A DNA stretch of 64,000 nt from Mycobacterium sp. URHD0025 (GTDB lineage Bacteria; Actinomycetota; Actinomycetes; Mycobacteriales; Mycobacteriaceae), in NCBI RefSeq assembly GCF_000426065.1, contig NZ_AUEQ01000001.1, positions 434,001-498,000 on the forward strand. Reading direction: 5' to 3'. The notes beneath the pieces were generated by a model. That model saw nothing but the letters and a program-made list of their open reading frames with translations, ran no database searches and was not told the DNA's origin. The translations under genes and the position numbers were made by a program. Shown in pieces: positions 15,972-24,385 of the stretch. The first letter of the stretch is position 1. Each line of letters starts with the position of its first letter.

Positions 15972-16856
15972 CGCATTAGCTCGTCAGCGCTATCCCATCC
16001 GGGTCTGTGGTGGGGGCTGCTGGGCGTCACGGCATTCTCGTTCACCATCGTGTTCACCAAGGTGGCCACCGGTGGACTGTCACCGCTGTTCATCGGTGCC
16101 GGCCGGGCCGTCGCCGCCGCCGCCATCGCGGTGGTCGCCCTGGTACTGACCCGGCAGATGCTGCCCACCGGCCGGCAGTGGATCCGGCTCGCCGTCGTCG
16201 CCGCAGGCGTCGTGGCGGGATTTCCGCTACTGACCTCCTATGCACTGACCGTGGTGCCCGCCAGCCACGGCGCCATCGTGGTCGCACTGCTGCCCGCCGC
16301 CACCGCGGTGTGTGCGGTGTTGCGCGGGCACGAACGTCCACCGGCCGCGTTCTGGGCGATGGCGGCGGCCGGCGCGTTGGCCGCGGTGGTGTTCGCCATG
16401 GTGCACGGCGCCGGACTCGGCCATCTGAGCTGGCCGGACCTGCTGCTGTTCGGCGCGGTGCTGGCCGCGGCGGTCGGATACGCCGAGGGCGGGTTGCTGG
16501 CCCGGGTACTGGGCGCCTGGCAGACGGTGTCCTGGGCTCTGGTGGTCGCCGCGCCCGTGATGCTGGCGCTGACGGCGCTGACCGTCGTGCAACAGCCGCC
16601 GCACGCGACCCCGGTGCAATGGGCCGCGTTCGGCTACCTGGCCGTGGTCAGCATGTATCTGGGCTTCTTCGCCTGGTACCGCGGCCTGGCCATCGGACCC
16701 ATGACGCAGGTGAGCCAGGTGCAGTTGATCCAGCCGGTGCTCACCATCGGCTGGGCGGCGCTGTTACTGCACGAGCGACTGGCCTGGTCGACAGTGCTCG
16801 GCGGCGCCGTGGTCATCGCATGCGCCGCCCTGGCCGTCCGGATCCGCCTTCGGTGA
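15948..16856 (+). CDS. EamA/DMT family exporter
   Basis: A 302-residue membrane protein with ten hydrophobic helices in two EamA repeats (first WWGLLGVTAFSFTIVFTKVATGG, second LSWPDLLLFGAVLAAAVGYAEG). Family members export amino acids or other small metabolites. The ATG at 15948 is needed to include the first helix; the open frame upstream is only the complement of mocR. Divergence from a MocR regulator, which binds PLP and often an amino acid derivative, points to an amino acid or related amine as substrate; this is inference. Confidence 0.8.
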   Translation: MLIQSSATRISSSALSHPGLWWGLLGVTAFSFTIVFTKVATGGLSPLFIGAGRAVAAAAIAVVALVLTRQMLPTGRQWIRLAVVAAGVVAGFPLLTSYALTVVPASHGAIVVALLPAATAVCAVLRGHERPPAAFWAMAAAGALAAVVFAMVHGAGLGHLSWPDLLLFGAVLAAAVGYAEGGLLARVLGAWQTVSWALVVAAPVMLALTALTVVQQPPHATPVQWAAFGYLAVVSMYLGFFAWYRGLAIGPMTQVSQVQLIQPVLTIGWAALLLHERLAWSTVLGGAVVIACAALAVRIRLR

Positions 16857-16912
16857 TGCATTGACGACGATCACCGTTGGAAACCAAGGGATTCCAACGG
16901 ATCTCGGGTGCT

Positions 16913-17404
16913 TCAGAACTTCGCCAAGAAGTCCGAGGTATAGACGTCACCGCGGATGCGGCCCGGCGGTGGGGGACCCTCGACAATCACCCAGGCCGCG
17001 TTCGCGTTCTCCATGGTCGGCCCGGACACCGTGATGGTCGCGGTGCCGCTGACGTCGGTGTGCAGCACCCCGCCGGACACCCCCGGATCGCCCACATTGC
17101 ACGGGGCGGCACTCGAGCGGGGCAGCTGGATGAGCCGGACGTGGTAGTCGGAATCGGGCCAGGCCGACTGTAGGTGGACCTGGGCACTGAGATTCGAGCC
17201 GCCAGTGCTGACGTCGGCCCACCCCGAGCCTGCGCCGGACCCCATTCCGTCGAGGAACAGCGCCTTGACGTGATCACAGTTCCGGATCTGATTCGAGAAC
17301 GGCGAGAACTGCGAGGCCGCCGCAGCGGGGCTCGCGCCGATCCCGCCGAGCGCCAGCCCGCCGGCCGCCGCCAGTGTCACCACACTTCGTATGCGCCAAC
17401 CCAT
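16913..17404 (-). CDS. Secreted protein of unknown function
   Basis: A 163-residue protein with a signal peptide (MGWRIRSVVTLAAAGGLALG, cleavage around AAAAS) and a mature beta-rich region. Two Cys are visible, IRNCDHV and APCNVG, compatible with one disulfide. The segments WADVSTGGSNLSAQVHLQ, HVRLIQLP and GTATITVSGPTMENANAAWVIVEG suggest a small immunoglobulin-like or lipid-binding sandwich, but I do not recognise a family. ATG at 17404 is preferred to an upstream in-frame start because it follows AGGCGGG and begins the signal peptide properly. It stands alone between convergent and divergent neighbours. Confidence 0.6.
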   Translation of the reverse strand: MGWRIRSVVTLAAAGGLALGGIGASPAAAASQFSPFSNQIRNCDHVKALFLDGMGSGAGSGWADVSTGGSNLSAQVHLQSAWPDSDYHVRLIQLPRSSAAPCNVGDPGVSGGVLHTDVSGTATITVSGPTMENANAAWVIVEGPPPPGRIRGDVYTSDFLAKF

Positions 17405-17528
17405 CGCTGCATCCCGCCTGCTCGACGTATCAGTGCGCAATTATTGGCACAGATCGCAGGCCGAGAAGCGGCAGTTCGCACAAAATCTCTGATCGGCTCG
17501 GCAGATCAGCCCCGTCGGCCGGGGACGG

Positions 17529-18287
17529 CTACCGCCAACGCCCCAGGATGTCCTTGGCCCGTGCGCTCAGTGCACCCTGCAGGAAGGGCCCGAAGGTAAT
17601 CCGCCCCACGCCGATGCCCGCCAACGCGGCGAGGTCGGCGGAATCGGCCGGAACGGTCACGCTGACCGGCAGCGGAACGGCAGAAACGAAGCGCCCCAAC
17701 CCTTCCGGGTCGGCCAGGCCGGCCGGGAACAGCGAATCGGCGCCGGCGGCGGCCGCCTCGGACAGGCGGGCGATCCCCCGGTCCACCCGATCGGCGGCGT
17801 CCCCGTCTTTGCGAAGGAACAGATCGGTACGCGCGTTGATCACCACGTGCACACCGGCGGCGTCCGCGGCGGCCCGCAGCTGACCCACCAGCTCGGCGTG
17901 CTCAGCAGAGCTGCGCAGCCGCTTGCCCTCCTTGTGCACGGTGTCCTCGATGTTGAGCCCAACCGCGCCGACGTCGAGCAAACCCTCGATCAACCGCTGC
18001 GGGGACTCGCCGTACCCGGACTCGATGTCCACCGAGACCGGCACGTCGACCGCGTCGGTGATTTGCCGCACCCGGGTCAGCAGGTCATCGAAGGACATCA
18101 CCTCGCCGTCGGCCTTGCCGATGGACTCGGCCACCGGGTGGCTCCCCACGGTGAGCCCGGAAAATCCCTCACCGACCGCCAGCCGTGCCGACCACGCATC
18201 CCACACGGTGGGCAACACGACAGGGTTACCGGGTCGGTGCAGTGCCAGCAGCGCCGCGGCCCGCTCCTGCAAAGCCGTCTCACTCAT
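17529..18287 (-). CDS. Isocitrate lyase/PEP mutase family protein
   Basis: A 252-residue TIM-barrel protein of the ICL/PEPM superfamily: LALHRPGNPVVLPTVWDAWSARL, PVSVDIESGYG (metal site), GLNIEDTVHKEGKRL and VVINARTDLFLR. It lacks the KKCGH catalytic loop of true isocitrate lyases, so it is more likely an oxaloacetate- or 2-oxo-acid-acting lyase/hydrolase of the small PEP mutase group. Length is normal for that group. No neighbour reveals the pathway. The ATG at 18287 has a reasonable upstream GGAGGATC. Confidence 0.8.
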   Translation of the reverse strand: MSETALQERAAALLALHRPGNPVVLPTVWDAWSARLAVGEGFSGLTVGSHPVAESIGKADGEVMSFDDLLTRVRQITDAVDVPVSVDIESGYGESPQRLIEGLLDVGAVGLNIEDTVHKEGKRLRSSAEHAELVGQLRAAADAAGVHVVINARTDLFLRKDGDAADRVDRGIARLSEAAAAGADSLFPAGLADPEGLGRFVSAVPLPVSVTVPADSADLAALAGIGVGRITFGPFLQGALSARAKDILGRWR

Positions 18288-18409
18288 AGATCCTCCAGGT
18301 GCTCGGATGTCCTGCTCAGATGTCTTTCCGCCAGACGCGAAGCCCGGGAAAACAACACTACGACCCGGCTTCCGGCGGCTCGTCGGGGGCAGCCGAGAAC
18401 ACCCCCGGA

Positions 18410-18438
18410 GACGTGATGCGCATCACGTCACGATCGTG
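18410..18438. promoter_or_regulatory. Double palindrome with a CRP-type core upstream of the sdh1 operon
   Basis: GACGTGATGCGCATCACGTC (18410-18429) is a perfect 20-bp palindrome containing GTGA-N6-TCAC, the core recognised by CRP/cAMP receptor proteins. A second palindrome, CACGATCGTG (18429-18438), shares its last base. Both are 60-90 bp before the TTG start of the first gene, a fitting place for a regulator of the respiratory operon. Binding by CRP is inferred from the motif. Confidence 0.5.
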
Positions 18439-18498
18439 ATGTGGCTAGCATTGGTTGTCGTACTGTGAGCCCTGACACCTTCAGCCCGAGGAGGTCAC

Positions 18499-18795
18499 TT
18501 GTCCACCACCACCGAGTTCTCCGAACTCCACAACCTGATCGGCGACATGCGTCGCTGTGTCACCACGTTGGCGTCGAAGTACGGGGATTCCCCCGCCATG
18601 CGCCGCGTGGCGAACGACGCCGAGCGGATCCTCAACGACATCGAGCGGTTGGACATTGACGCCGAAGAGCTGGAGATGCGTCACGGCGTGACACGCCAAC
18701 AACCGGCCCGCGAGAAGATCGGGATCCCCGACACCCAATACGGCGGCGAGTTCTGGCAGGACGTCGCCGACGAGGGTCTCGGCGGATACCGCTGA
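18499..18795 (+). CDS. Conserved small protein leading the sdh1 operon (Rv0250c-like)
   Basis: A 98-residue, mostly helical and charged soluble protein (ELHNLIGDMRRCVTTLASKYG, RVANDAERILNDIERLDIDAEELE, C-terminal EFWQDVADEGLGGYR). The start is a TTG, chosen because GAGGAGG sits at 18488-18494 and no better codon follows. It corresponds by place and size to Rv0250c, which precedes the same succinate dehydrogenase genes in M. tuberculosis. Its role is unknown; the constant linkage suggests assembly or regulation of Sdh1. Confidence 0.75.
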   Translation: MSTTTEFSELHNLIGDMRRCVTTLASKYGDSPAMRRVANDAERILNDIERLDIDAEELEMRHGVTRQQPAREKIGIPDTQYGGEFWQDVADEGLGGYR

Positions 18796-18846
18796 GCTCA
18801 CGGGCGTTTGCCGCCCGAGAAACAACTGAACTGAAGAAAGGGAACC

Positions 18847-19668
18847 GTGAGCGCACCCACCGCTGACCGTCGCGCGACCGGGGTCTTCTCGTCCACCCGA
18901 GCACAGATCCCCCAGCGCACCCTACGGACCGACCGGTGGTGGCAGGCACCACTATTGACCAATCTGGGGCTCGCGACGTTCGTCATCTATGCGACGGTCC
19001 GGGCGTTCTGGGGCAGCGCGTACTGGGTAGCGGACTACCACTACCTGACGCCGTTCTACTCGCCTTGTGTGAGCACGGCGTGCGCGCCCGGATCGAGCCA
19101 CTTCGGTCAATGGGTGGGCGATCTGCCCTGGTTCATCCCGATGGCGTTCATCTCACTGCCGTTCCTGCTGGCCTTCCGGCTGACCTGTTACTACTACCGC
19201 AAGGCGTACTACCGGTCGGTGTGGCAGTCACCGACCGCGTGCGCCGTGGCCGAGCCCCACGCGAAATACACTGGGGAAACCCGGCTTCCGCTGATCATGC
19301 AGAACGTGCACCGGTACTTCTTCTACGCCGCGGTGCTCATCTCCCTGGTCAACACCTACGACGCGATCACCGCGTTCCATTCGCCGTCCGGATTCGGGTT
19401 CGGCCTGGGCAACGTCATCTTGACGGTCAACGTGATCCTGCTGTGGATCTACACGGTGTCCTGCCATTCCTGCCGGCACGTCACCGGTGGCCGGCTCAAG
19501 CATTTCTCGAAACACCCTGTCCGGTATTGGATCTGGACGCAGGTGAGCAAGCTCAACACCCGCCACATGCTCTTCGCCTGGATCACGCTGGGCACCCTTG
19601 TCCTCACCGACTTCTACATCATGTTGGTGGCCAGCGGCACCATCTCCGATCTCAGGTTCATCGGCTGA
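18847..19668 (+). CDS. sdhC1: Succinate dehydrogenase 1 membrane anchor subunit (Rv0249c-like)
   Basis: A 273-residue membrane protein with five predicted helices: LLTNLGLATFVIYATVRAFWG, LPWFIPMAFISLPFLLAF, YFFYAAVLISLVNTYDAITAF, LGNVILTVNVILLWIYTVSC and FAWITLGTLVLTDFYIML. Conserved His in NVHRYFF, CHSCRHVTGG and NTRHMLF are candidate ligands for haem or the quinone site. It anchors the flavoprotein and iron-sulfur subunits and passes electrons to menaquinone. GTG start preceded by GAAAGGGAACC. It corresponds to Rv0249c; the flavoprotein gene follows after 60 bp. Confidence 0.85.
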   Translation: MSAPTADRRATGVFSSTRAQIPQRTLRTDRWWQAPLLTNLGLATFVIYATVRAFWGSAYWVADYHYLTPFYSPCVSTACAPGSSHFGQWVGDLPWFIPMAFISLPFLLAFRLTCYYYRKAYYRSVWQSPTACAVAEPHAKYTGETRLPLIMQNVHRYFFYAAVLISLVNTYDAITAFHSPSGFGFGLGNVILTVNVILLWIYTVSCHSCRHVTGGRLKHFSKHPVRYWIWTQVSKLNTRHMLFAWITLGTLVLTDFYIMLVASGTISDLRFIG

Positions 19669-19728
19669 GTCAGCCCAGCTGAACTCATTGGCCGACAAGT
19701 ACATACACGTAGAAGGCGAGTGGAATAC

Positions 19729-21747
19729 ATGGCAGGGCACGATGATCTTCGCGCAAGCGGCTCATCTGATGATGATGATCTTCGCGCAAGCGGCTCATCT
19801 GATGATGATGGTCTTCGCGCAAGCGGCTCATCACAGCTAGAACGGCACTCCTACGACGTCGTCGTGATCGGTGCCGGTGGAGCGGGTCTGTGCGCAGTGA
19901 TCGAGGCACGCGAACGCGGCCTCCGAGTGGCGGTGGTGACCAAGTCGTTGTTCGGCAAGGCCCACACCGTGATGGCCGAGGGCGGCTGCGCGGCAGCCAT
20001 GCGCAACGTCAACACCAAGGACTCGTGGCAGGTGCACTTCGGTGACACCATGCGCGGCGGCAAGTTCCTCAACAACTGGCGGATGGCCGAACTGCACGCG
20101 CAGGAGGCCCCCGACCGGGTCTGGGAGCTGGAAACCTATGGCGCGCTGTTCGACCGGACCAAGGACGGCCGGATCAGCCAGCGCAACTTCGGCGGCCACA
20201 CCTATCCGCGCCTGGCGCACGTCGGTGACCGCACCGGCCTGGAGATCATCCGCACCCTGCAGCAGAAGATCGTCTCGCTGCAGCAGGAGGACAAGGCCGA
20301 GCTCGGCGATTACGAGGCCCGCATCAGGGTCTTCCACGAATGCTCGATCACCGAATTGATCTTGGAAGATTCAGGTGGCGCCAAAAGAGTCGCCGGCGCG
20401 TTCGGCTACTACCGCGAGACCGGCAATTTCGTACTGTTCGAGGCCCCCGCGATCGTGCTGGCCACCGGCGGTATCGGCAAGTCGTTCAAGGTCTCGTCGA
20501 ACTCCTGGGAGTACACCGGCGACGGCCACGCACTGGCCCTGCGCGCCGGGTCCGGGCTGATCAACATGGAGTTCATCCAGTTCCATCCCACCGGCATGGT
20601 CTGGCCCTTGTCGGTGAAAGGCATCCTGGTCACCGAGGGTGTCCGCGGTGACGGTGGAGTGCTCAAGAACTCCGAGGGCAAGCGGTTCATGTTCGACTAC
20701 ATCCCCTCGGTGTTCAAGGGCCAGTACGCCGAGACCGAGGAAGAAGCCGATCAGTGGCTCAAGGACAACGACTCGGCCCGTCGTACTCCTGACCTGCTGC
20801 CCCGCGACGAGGTGGCCCGCGCCATCAACTCCGAGGTGAAGGCGGGCCGCGGCTCGCCCCACGGCGGCGTGTACCTCGACATCGCGTCCCGGATGCCCAC
20901 CGAGGAGATCAAGCGCCGGTTGCCGTCGATGTATCACCAGTTCATGGAGCTGGCCGAGGTGGACATCACCAAGGACGAGATGGAAGTCGGCCCCACGTGC
21001 CACTACGTGATGGGCGGCATCGAGGTCGATCCCGACACCGGCGGTGCGGCCACTCCGGGACTGTTCGCCGCCGGCGAGTGTTCGGGCGGCATGCACGGCT
21101 CGAACCGGCTTGGCGGCAACTCACTTTCAGACCTGTTGGTGTTCGGTCGCCGCGCAGGCCTGGGCGCGGCCGACTACGTACAGGCTCTGCCGGAGCGGCC
21201 CGCGGTTTCGGAAGCCGCGATCGTCGAGGCCACCGAATTGGCGTTGTCGCCGTTCGAATCCCATGCGACTCCGGAGAATCCGTACACCCTGCACGCCGAG
21301 CTGCAGCAGTGCATGAACGATCTGGTCGGCATCATCCGCAAGGCCGACGAGATCGAGGAAGCACTGGCCAAGCTGGCCGAGCTCCGCACCCGCATTCACA
21401 ACGTCAGCGTCGAGGGCGGGCGCGTCTTCAATCCCGGCTGGCACCTGGCCATCGACATGCGCAACATGCTGCTGGTCAGCGAGTGCGTCGCCAAGGCCGC
21501 GCTGGCCCGGACCGAGAGCCGGGGTGGGCACACCCGCGATGACTATCCGGACATGGACGCGAACTGGCGCAACACCCTGCTGGTGTGCCGGGCGACGGGT
21601 GAAGACCAGGTGGTTCCGGACGTGACGGTGACGCCCGAGTCCCAGCTGCCCATGCGGGAGGACCTGCTGGCCACGTTCGAAGTGTCCGAACTCGAAAAGT
21701 ATTACACCGAACAAGAACTGGCCGAACACCCCGATCGGAAGGGCTGA
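19729..21747 (+). CDS. sdhA1: Succinate dehydrogenase 1 flavoprotein subunit with a repeated N-terminal extension
   Basis: A 672-residue flavoprotein. After an unusual leader, the FAD fold begins at YDVVVIGAGGAGLCAVIEA; KAHTVMAEGG carries the His that binds FAD covalently in this family. QFHPTG and RLGGNSLSDLLVFGRRAG are the active-site and FAD-contact motifs. It oxidises succinate to fumarate at the inner face of the membrane. Orthologue of Rv0248c, but residues 5-35 are three copies of an 11-residue unit (DLRASGSSDDD) where the orthologue goes almost straight to ERHSYDVVV. The ATG at 19729 is preceded by GAAGGCGAG. It is followed by sdhB1 after 1 bp. Confidence 0.93.
   Translation: MAGHDDLRASGSSDDDDLRASGSSDDDGLRASGSSQLERHSYDVVVIGAGGAGLCAVIEARERGLRVAVVTKSLFGKAHTVMAEGGCAAAMRNVNTKDSWQVHFGDTMRGGKFLNNWRMAELHAQEAPDRVWELETYGALFDRTKDGRISQRNFGGHTYPRLAHVGDRTGLEIIRTLQQKIVSLQQEDKAELGDYEARIRVFHECSITELILEDSGGAKRVAGAFGYYRETGNFVLFEAPAIVLATGGIGKSFKVSSNSWEYTGDGHALALRAGSGLINMEFIQFHPTGMVWPLSVKGILVTEGVRGDGGVLKNSEGKRFMFDYIPSVFKGQYAETEEEADQWLKDNDSARRTPDLLPRDEVARAINSEVKAGRGSPHGGVYLDIASRMPTEEIKRRLPSMYHQFMELAEVDITKDEMEVGPTCHYVMGGIEVDPDTGGAATPGLFAAGECSGGMHGSNRLGGNSLSDLLVFGRRAGLGAADYVQALPERPAVSEAAIVEATELALSPFESHATPENPYTLHAELQQCMNDLVGIIRKADEIEEALAKLAELRTRIHNVSVEGGRVFNPGWHLAIDMRNMLLVSECVAKAALARTESRGGHTRDDYPDMDANWRNTLLVCRATGEDQVVPDVTVTPESQLPMREDLLATFEVSELEKYYTEQELAEHPDRKG
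19741..19832 (+). repeat. Three tandem 33-bp repeats inside the start of sdhA1
   Basis: Units start at 19744, 19777 and 19810, exactly 33 bp apart. They share the core CTTCGCGCAAGCGGCTCATC and differ by one base (GATC in the first two, GGTC in the third). The third unit is cut off after the core. Because 33 is a multiple of three, the array reads through as an 11-residue peptide repeat. Confidence 0.95.
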
Positions 21748-21748
21748 C

Positions 21749-22498
21749 ATGGCGGCGTATGACGCGAACCTGCGAGTCTGGCGGGGCGACGACACCGGAG
21801 GCGAGCTGCAGGACTACACCGTCGAGGTGAACGACGGCGAGGTGGTGCTCGACATAATCCACCGCCTGCAGGCCACCCAGGCCGGCGATCTGGCGGTGCG
21901 GTGGAACTGCAAGGCCGGCAAGTGCGGATCGTGCTCGGCTGAGATCAACGGCCGCCCGCGGCTGATGTGCATGACCCGGATGTCGACGTTCGACCCGGCC
22001 GAAACCGTGACGGTGACGCCGCTGCGCACCTTCCCGGTGATGCGCGACCTGGTGACCGACGTGTCGTTCAACTACGAAAAGGCGCGCCAGATCCCGTCGT
22101 TCACCCCGCCGAAGGATCTGCAGCCCGGCGAGTACCGCATGCAGCAAGAGGATGTGAACCGCAGCCAGGAGTTCCGGAAGTGCATCGAGTGCTTCCTGTG
22201 CCAGAACGTCTGCCACGTGGTGCGCGACCACGAGGAGAACAAGGAAGCCTTCGCCGGCCCGCGGTTCCACATGCGCATCGCGGAGCTGGACATGCACCCG
22301 CTCGACGTGGTCGACCGCAAGGACATGGCTCAGGACGAGTTCGGGCTGGGCTACTGCAACATCACCAAGTGCTGCACCGAGGTGTGCCCGGAGAACATCA
22401 AGATCACCGACAACGCGCTGATCCCGATGAAGGAGCGCGTCGCCGACCGCAAGTACGACCCGATTGTGTGGTTGGGCAACAAGCTGTTCCGCAAGTAG
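21749..22498 (+). CDS. sdhB1: Succinate dehydrogenase 1 iron-sulfur subunit
   Basis: A 249-residue ferredoxin-type protein. The N-terminal [2Fe-2S] domain has WNCKAGKCGSCSAEI and the later Cys in RLMCM. The C-terminal helical domain has KCIECFLCQNVCHVV for [4Fe-4S] and CNITKCCTEVCPENIK for the [3Fe-4S] and remaining [4Fe-4S] ligands. It carries electrons from the flavin to the membrane anchor. Orthologue of Rv0247c. A very strong hairpin starts 5 bp after its stop and ends the operon. Confidence 0.93.
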   Translation: MAAYDANLRVWRGDDTGGELQDYTVEVNDGEVVLDIIHRLQATQAGDLAVRWNCKAGKCGSCSAEINGRPRLMCMTRMSTFDPAETVTVTPLRTFPVMRDLVTDVSFNYEKARQIPSFTPPKDLQPGEYRMQQEDVNRSQEFRKCIECFLCQNVCHVVRDHEENKEAFAGPRFHMRIAELDMHPLDVVDRKDMAQDEFGLGYCNITKCCTEVCPENIKITDNALIPMKERVADRKYDPIVWLGNKLFRK

Positions 22499-22503
22499 TC
22501 CGT

Positions 22504-22559
22504 CGAGCGTGCGTTCAGATCGCGATCTCGCTTGAGAATGCGATCTGAGCGCACGCTCG
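22504..22559. terminator. Long hairpin after sdhB1
   Basis: Two 20-nt arms (22504-22523 and 22540-22559) pair with one G-T wobble around a 16-nt loop; the outer ends are CGAGC and GCTCG. It begins 5 bp after the sdhB1 stop, so it is a probable transcription terminator. Its size is larger than needed for termination and it shares end sequences with the hairpin after the PKS gene. Confidence 0.75.
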
Positions 22560-22618
22560 GCGTCGGCTCGGCGGCGTAGGCTCGGAGAGGCAGCCAATCA
22601 GCGTCGAAAGGCAGCTTC

Positions 22619-22780
22619 ATGAGCATGGGACAGACTCACAGCATCAACGAGATCCGGACCGCGATCCGGGAACTGTCGGTGCGGGCCGAACTGGCCCGTA
22701 AAGAGGGCCGCCCGGGCGATGCGGGCGAGATCGAAGCGCGCATCGCCAAGTATCGCGACGAGCTCGCCGCGCGCCCCTGA
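22619..22780 (+). CDS. 53-residue charged helical protein of unknown function
   Basis: A small soluble protein: MSMGQTHSINEIRTAIRELS, then VRAELARKEGRPGDAGEIEA and RIAKYRDELAARP. Two amphipathic helices joined by GRPGD suggest a helical hairpin that may dimerise. GAAAGG lies 7 nt before the ATG at 22619, and codon use is like the neighbours. It stands between the sdh1 terminator and the convergent flavin reductase. I know no function. Confidence 0.6.
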   Translation: MSMGQTHSINEIRTAIRELSVRAELARKEGRPGDAGEIEARIAKYRDELAARP

Positions 22781-22802
22781 GCCGGCCGGTCCGCCGGGAA
22801 CG

Positions 22803-23315
<513 letters not shown>

Positions 23316-24305
23316 TCACACCGGCTCCGCACGCCCGTAGCCGTGAGCGGCGGCCACGTCCGGGTGCGCGCGCACCCGGCTTTTCCACGCATTGCGCCCG
23401 TACACCGCATAGATGCGGTCATCGGACGGGTCGGTGCTCACGCCCCTTGCTTCGGCCGCGAGGTCTTCGGGCAGCGTCAGCACCGGCAGGGCGGCATCGA
23501 GCCGGGGATTGAAGAAGTACGGCACCGATATGCGCTCGGCGGCACTGACCCGCACCCGATGTTCGGTGGCCCGCAGATAGCCGCCGCTGGCGATCTCCAG
23601 CATCTCGCCGATGTTGACGATGAAGGCTCCCGGCAGCGGATCGACGTCGACGAACGCGCCGTCACTGCCACGGACCTGAAGGCCACGAGTTCCGGGCTCG
23701 GCCAGCAGCAGGGTCAGCACGCCGGCGTCGCGATGTGCGCCGACCCCCTGATCAGTCTCGGCCTGCGCCGGATAACGCACGATCTTGACTAGGGTGGCCG
23801 GGGCGTCGGCGAACGCGGCGTCGAACACACCGGGATCCGCGCCGAGGCCGACCGCCCACCGCCGCAACAGCGCACGGCCGACTCGGGCCAGTTCGGCATC
23901 CCATTGCGCGATGACCTCGGGAAGTTCCGGCAGTCCCGCAGGCCACTGGTTGGGGCCCTGCAATCGCAGATAGTCCTCGTCGGGATCGGCCAGCGGGGTG
24001 CGCTCGGGCCCGATGTCGATCTGTTCGCGCCAATCGACGTGACCACCGGTCAGCTCACCACCCAGCCGCGTGTAGCCCCGGAAGTGCGGGCTGTTGGTCA
24101 TCGCCACCGCGTCCTTGGCCGCTTGGGGCAACGCGAACAAGCGACGCGCGGCGGCCAGCAGGCGGTCTGACAGTTCGGTCGGAACCCCGTGGCCCGTCAG
24201 GTAGAAGAAGCCCACATCATGGGCGACCTGACGGAGCCGCTTCGGCTCGTCGTTCAGATCGACCACCGGCAGGGCGGTGTGCACAGACGTCACTCGGTCC
24301 ATCAT
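23316..24305 (-). CDS. Isopenicillin N synthase family Fe(II)/2-oxoglutarate oxygenase
   Basis: About 329 residues. The DIOX_N part opens with LPVVDLNDEPKRLRQVAHDVGFFYLTGHGVP. The double-stranded beta-helix core has the iron ligands GAHRDAGVLTLL (HxD) and ATEHRVR (distal His), and RISVPYF gives the RxS motif for 2-oxoglutarate. So it is a soluble non-haem iron oxygenase; the substrate is unknown. The ATG pair at 24305/24302 is preferred to an upstream in-frame start because upstream residues do not look like protein. It is divergent from the GAP-like gene of the TPP locus, and 27 bp upstream of the flavin reductase gene on the same strand. Confidence 0.8.
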   Translation of the reverse strand: MMDRVTSVHTALPVVDLNDEPKRLRQVAHDVGFFYLTGHGVPTELSDRLLAAARRLFALPQAAKDAVAMTNSPHFRGYTRLGGELTGGHVDWREQIDIGPERTPLADPDEDYLRLQGPNQWPAGLPELPEVIAQWDAELARVGRALLRRWAVGLGADPGVFDAAFADAPATLVKIVRYPAQAETDQGVGAHRDAGVLTLLLAEPGTRGLQVRGSDGAFVDVDPLPGAFIVNIGEMLEIASGGYLRATEHRVRVSAAERISVPYFFNPRLDAALPVLTLPEDLAAEARGVSTDPSDDRIYAVYGRNAWKSRVRAHPDVAAAHGYGRAEPV

Positions 24306-24385
24306 CGTCGTGACCGGCGGCTCGGGCCAGGGTCGCGATCGCGGTGAACACAACCCGGGGCCGGGGCGGTAAGTTGGCGCCCATC

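Noticed and set aside
17529-18287. Isocitrate lyase
   Set aside because: The superfamily is right, but the protein is half-sized and lacks the KKCGH catalytic loop, so a glyoxylate-shunt role is not supported.
19741-19832. CRISPR-like repeat in sdhA1
   Set aside because: The 33-bp units are directly adjacent without spacers and are read in frame as part of a protein; no cas genes are present.
24344-24385. Upstream GTG start for the GAP-like protein
   Set aside because: It would add 14 polar residues before the first helix; related proteins begin with MW, matching the ATG at 24386.
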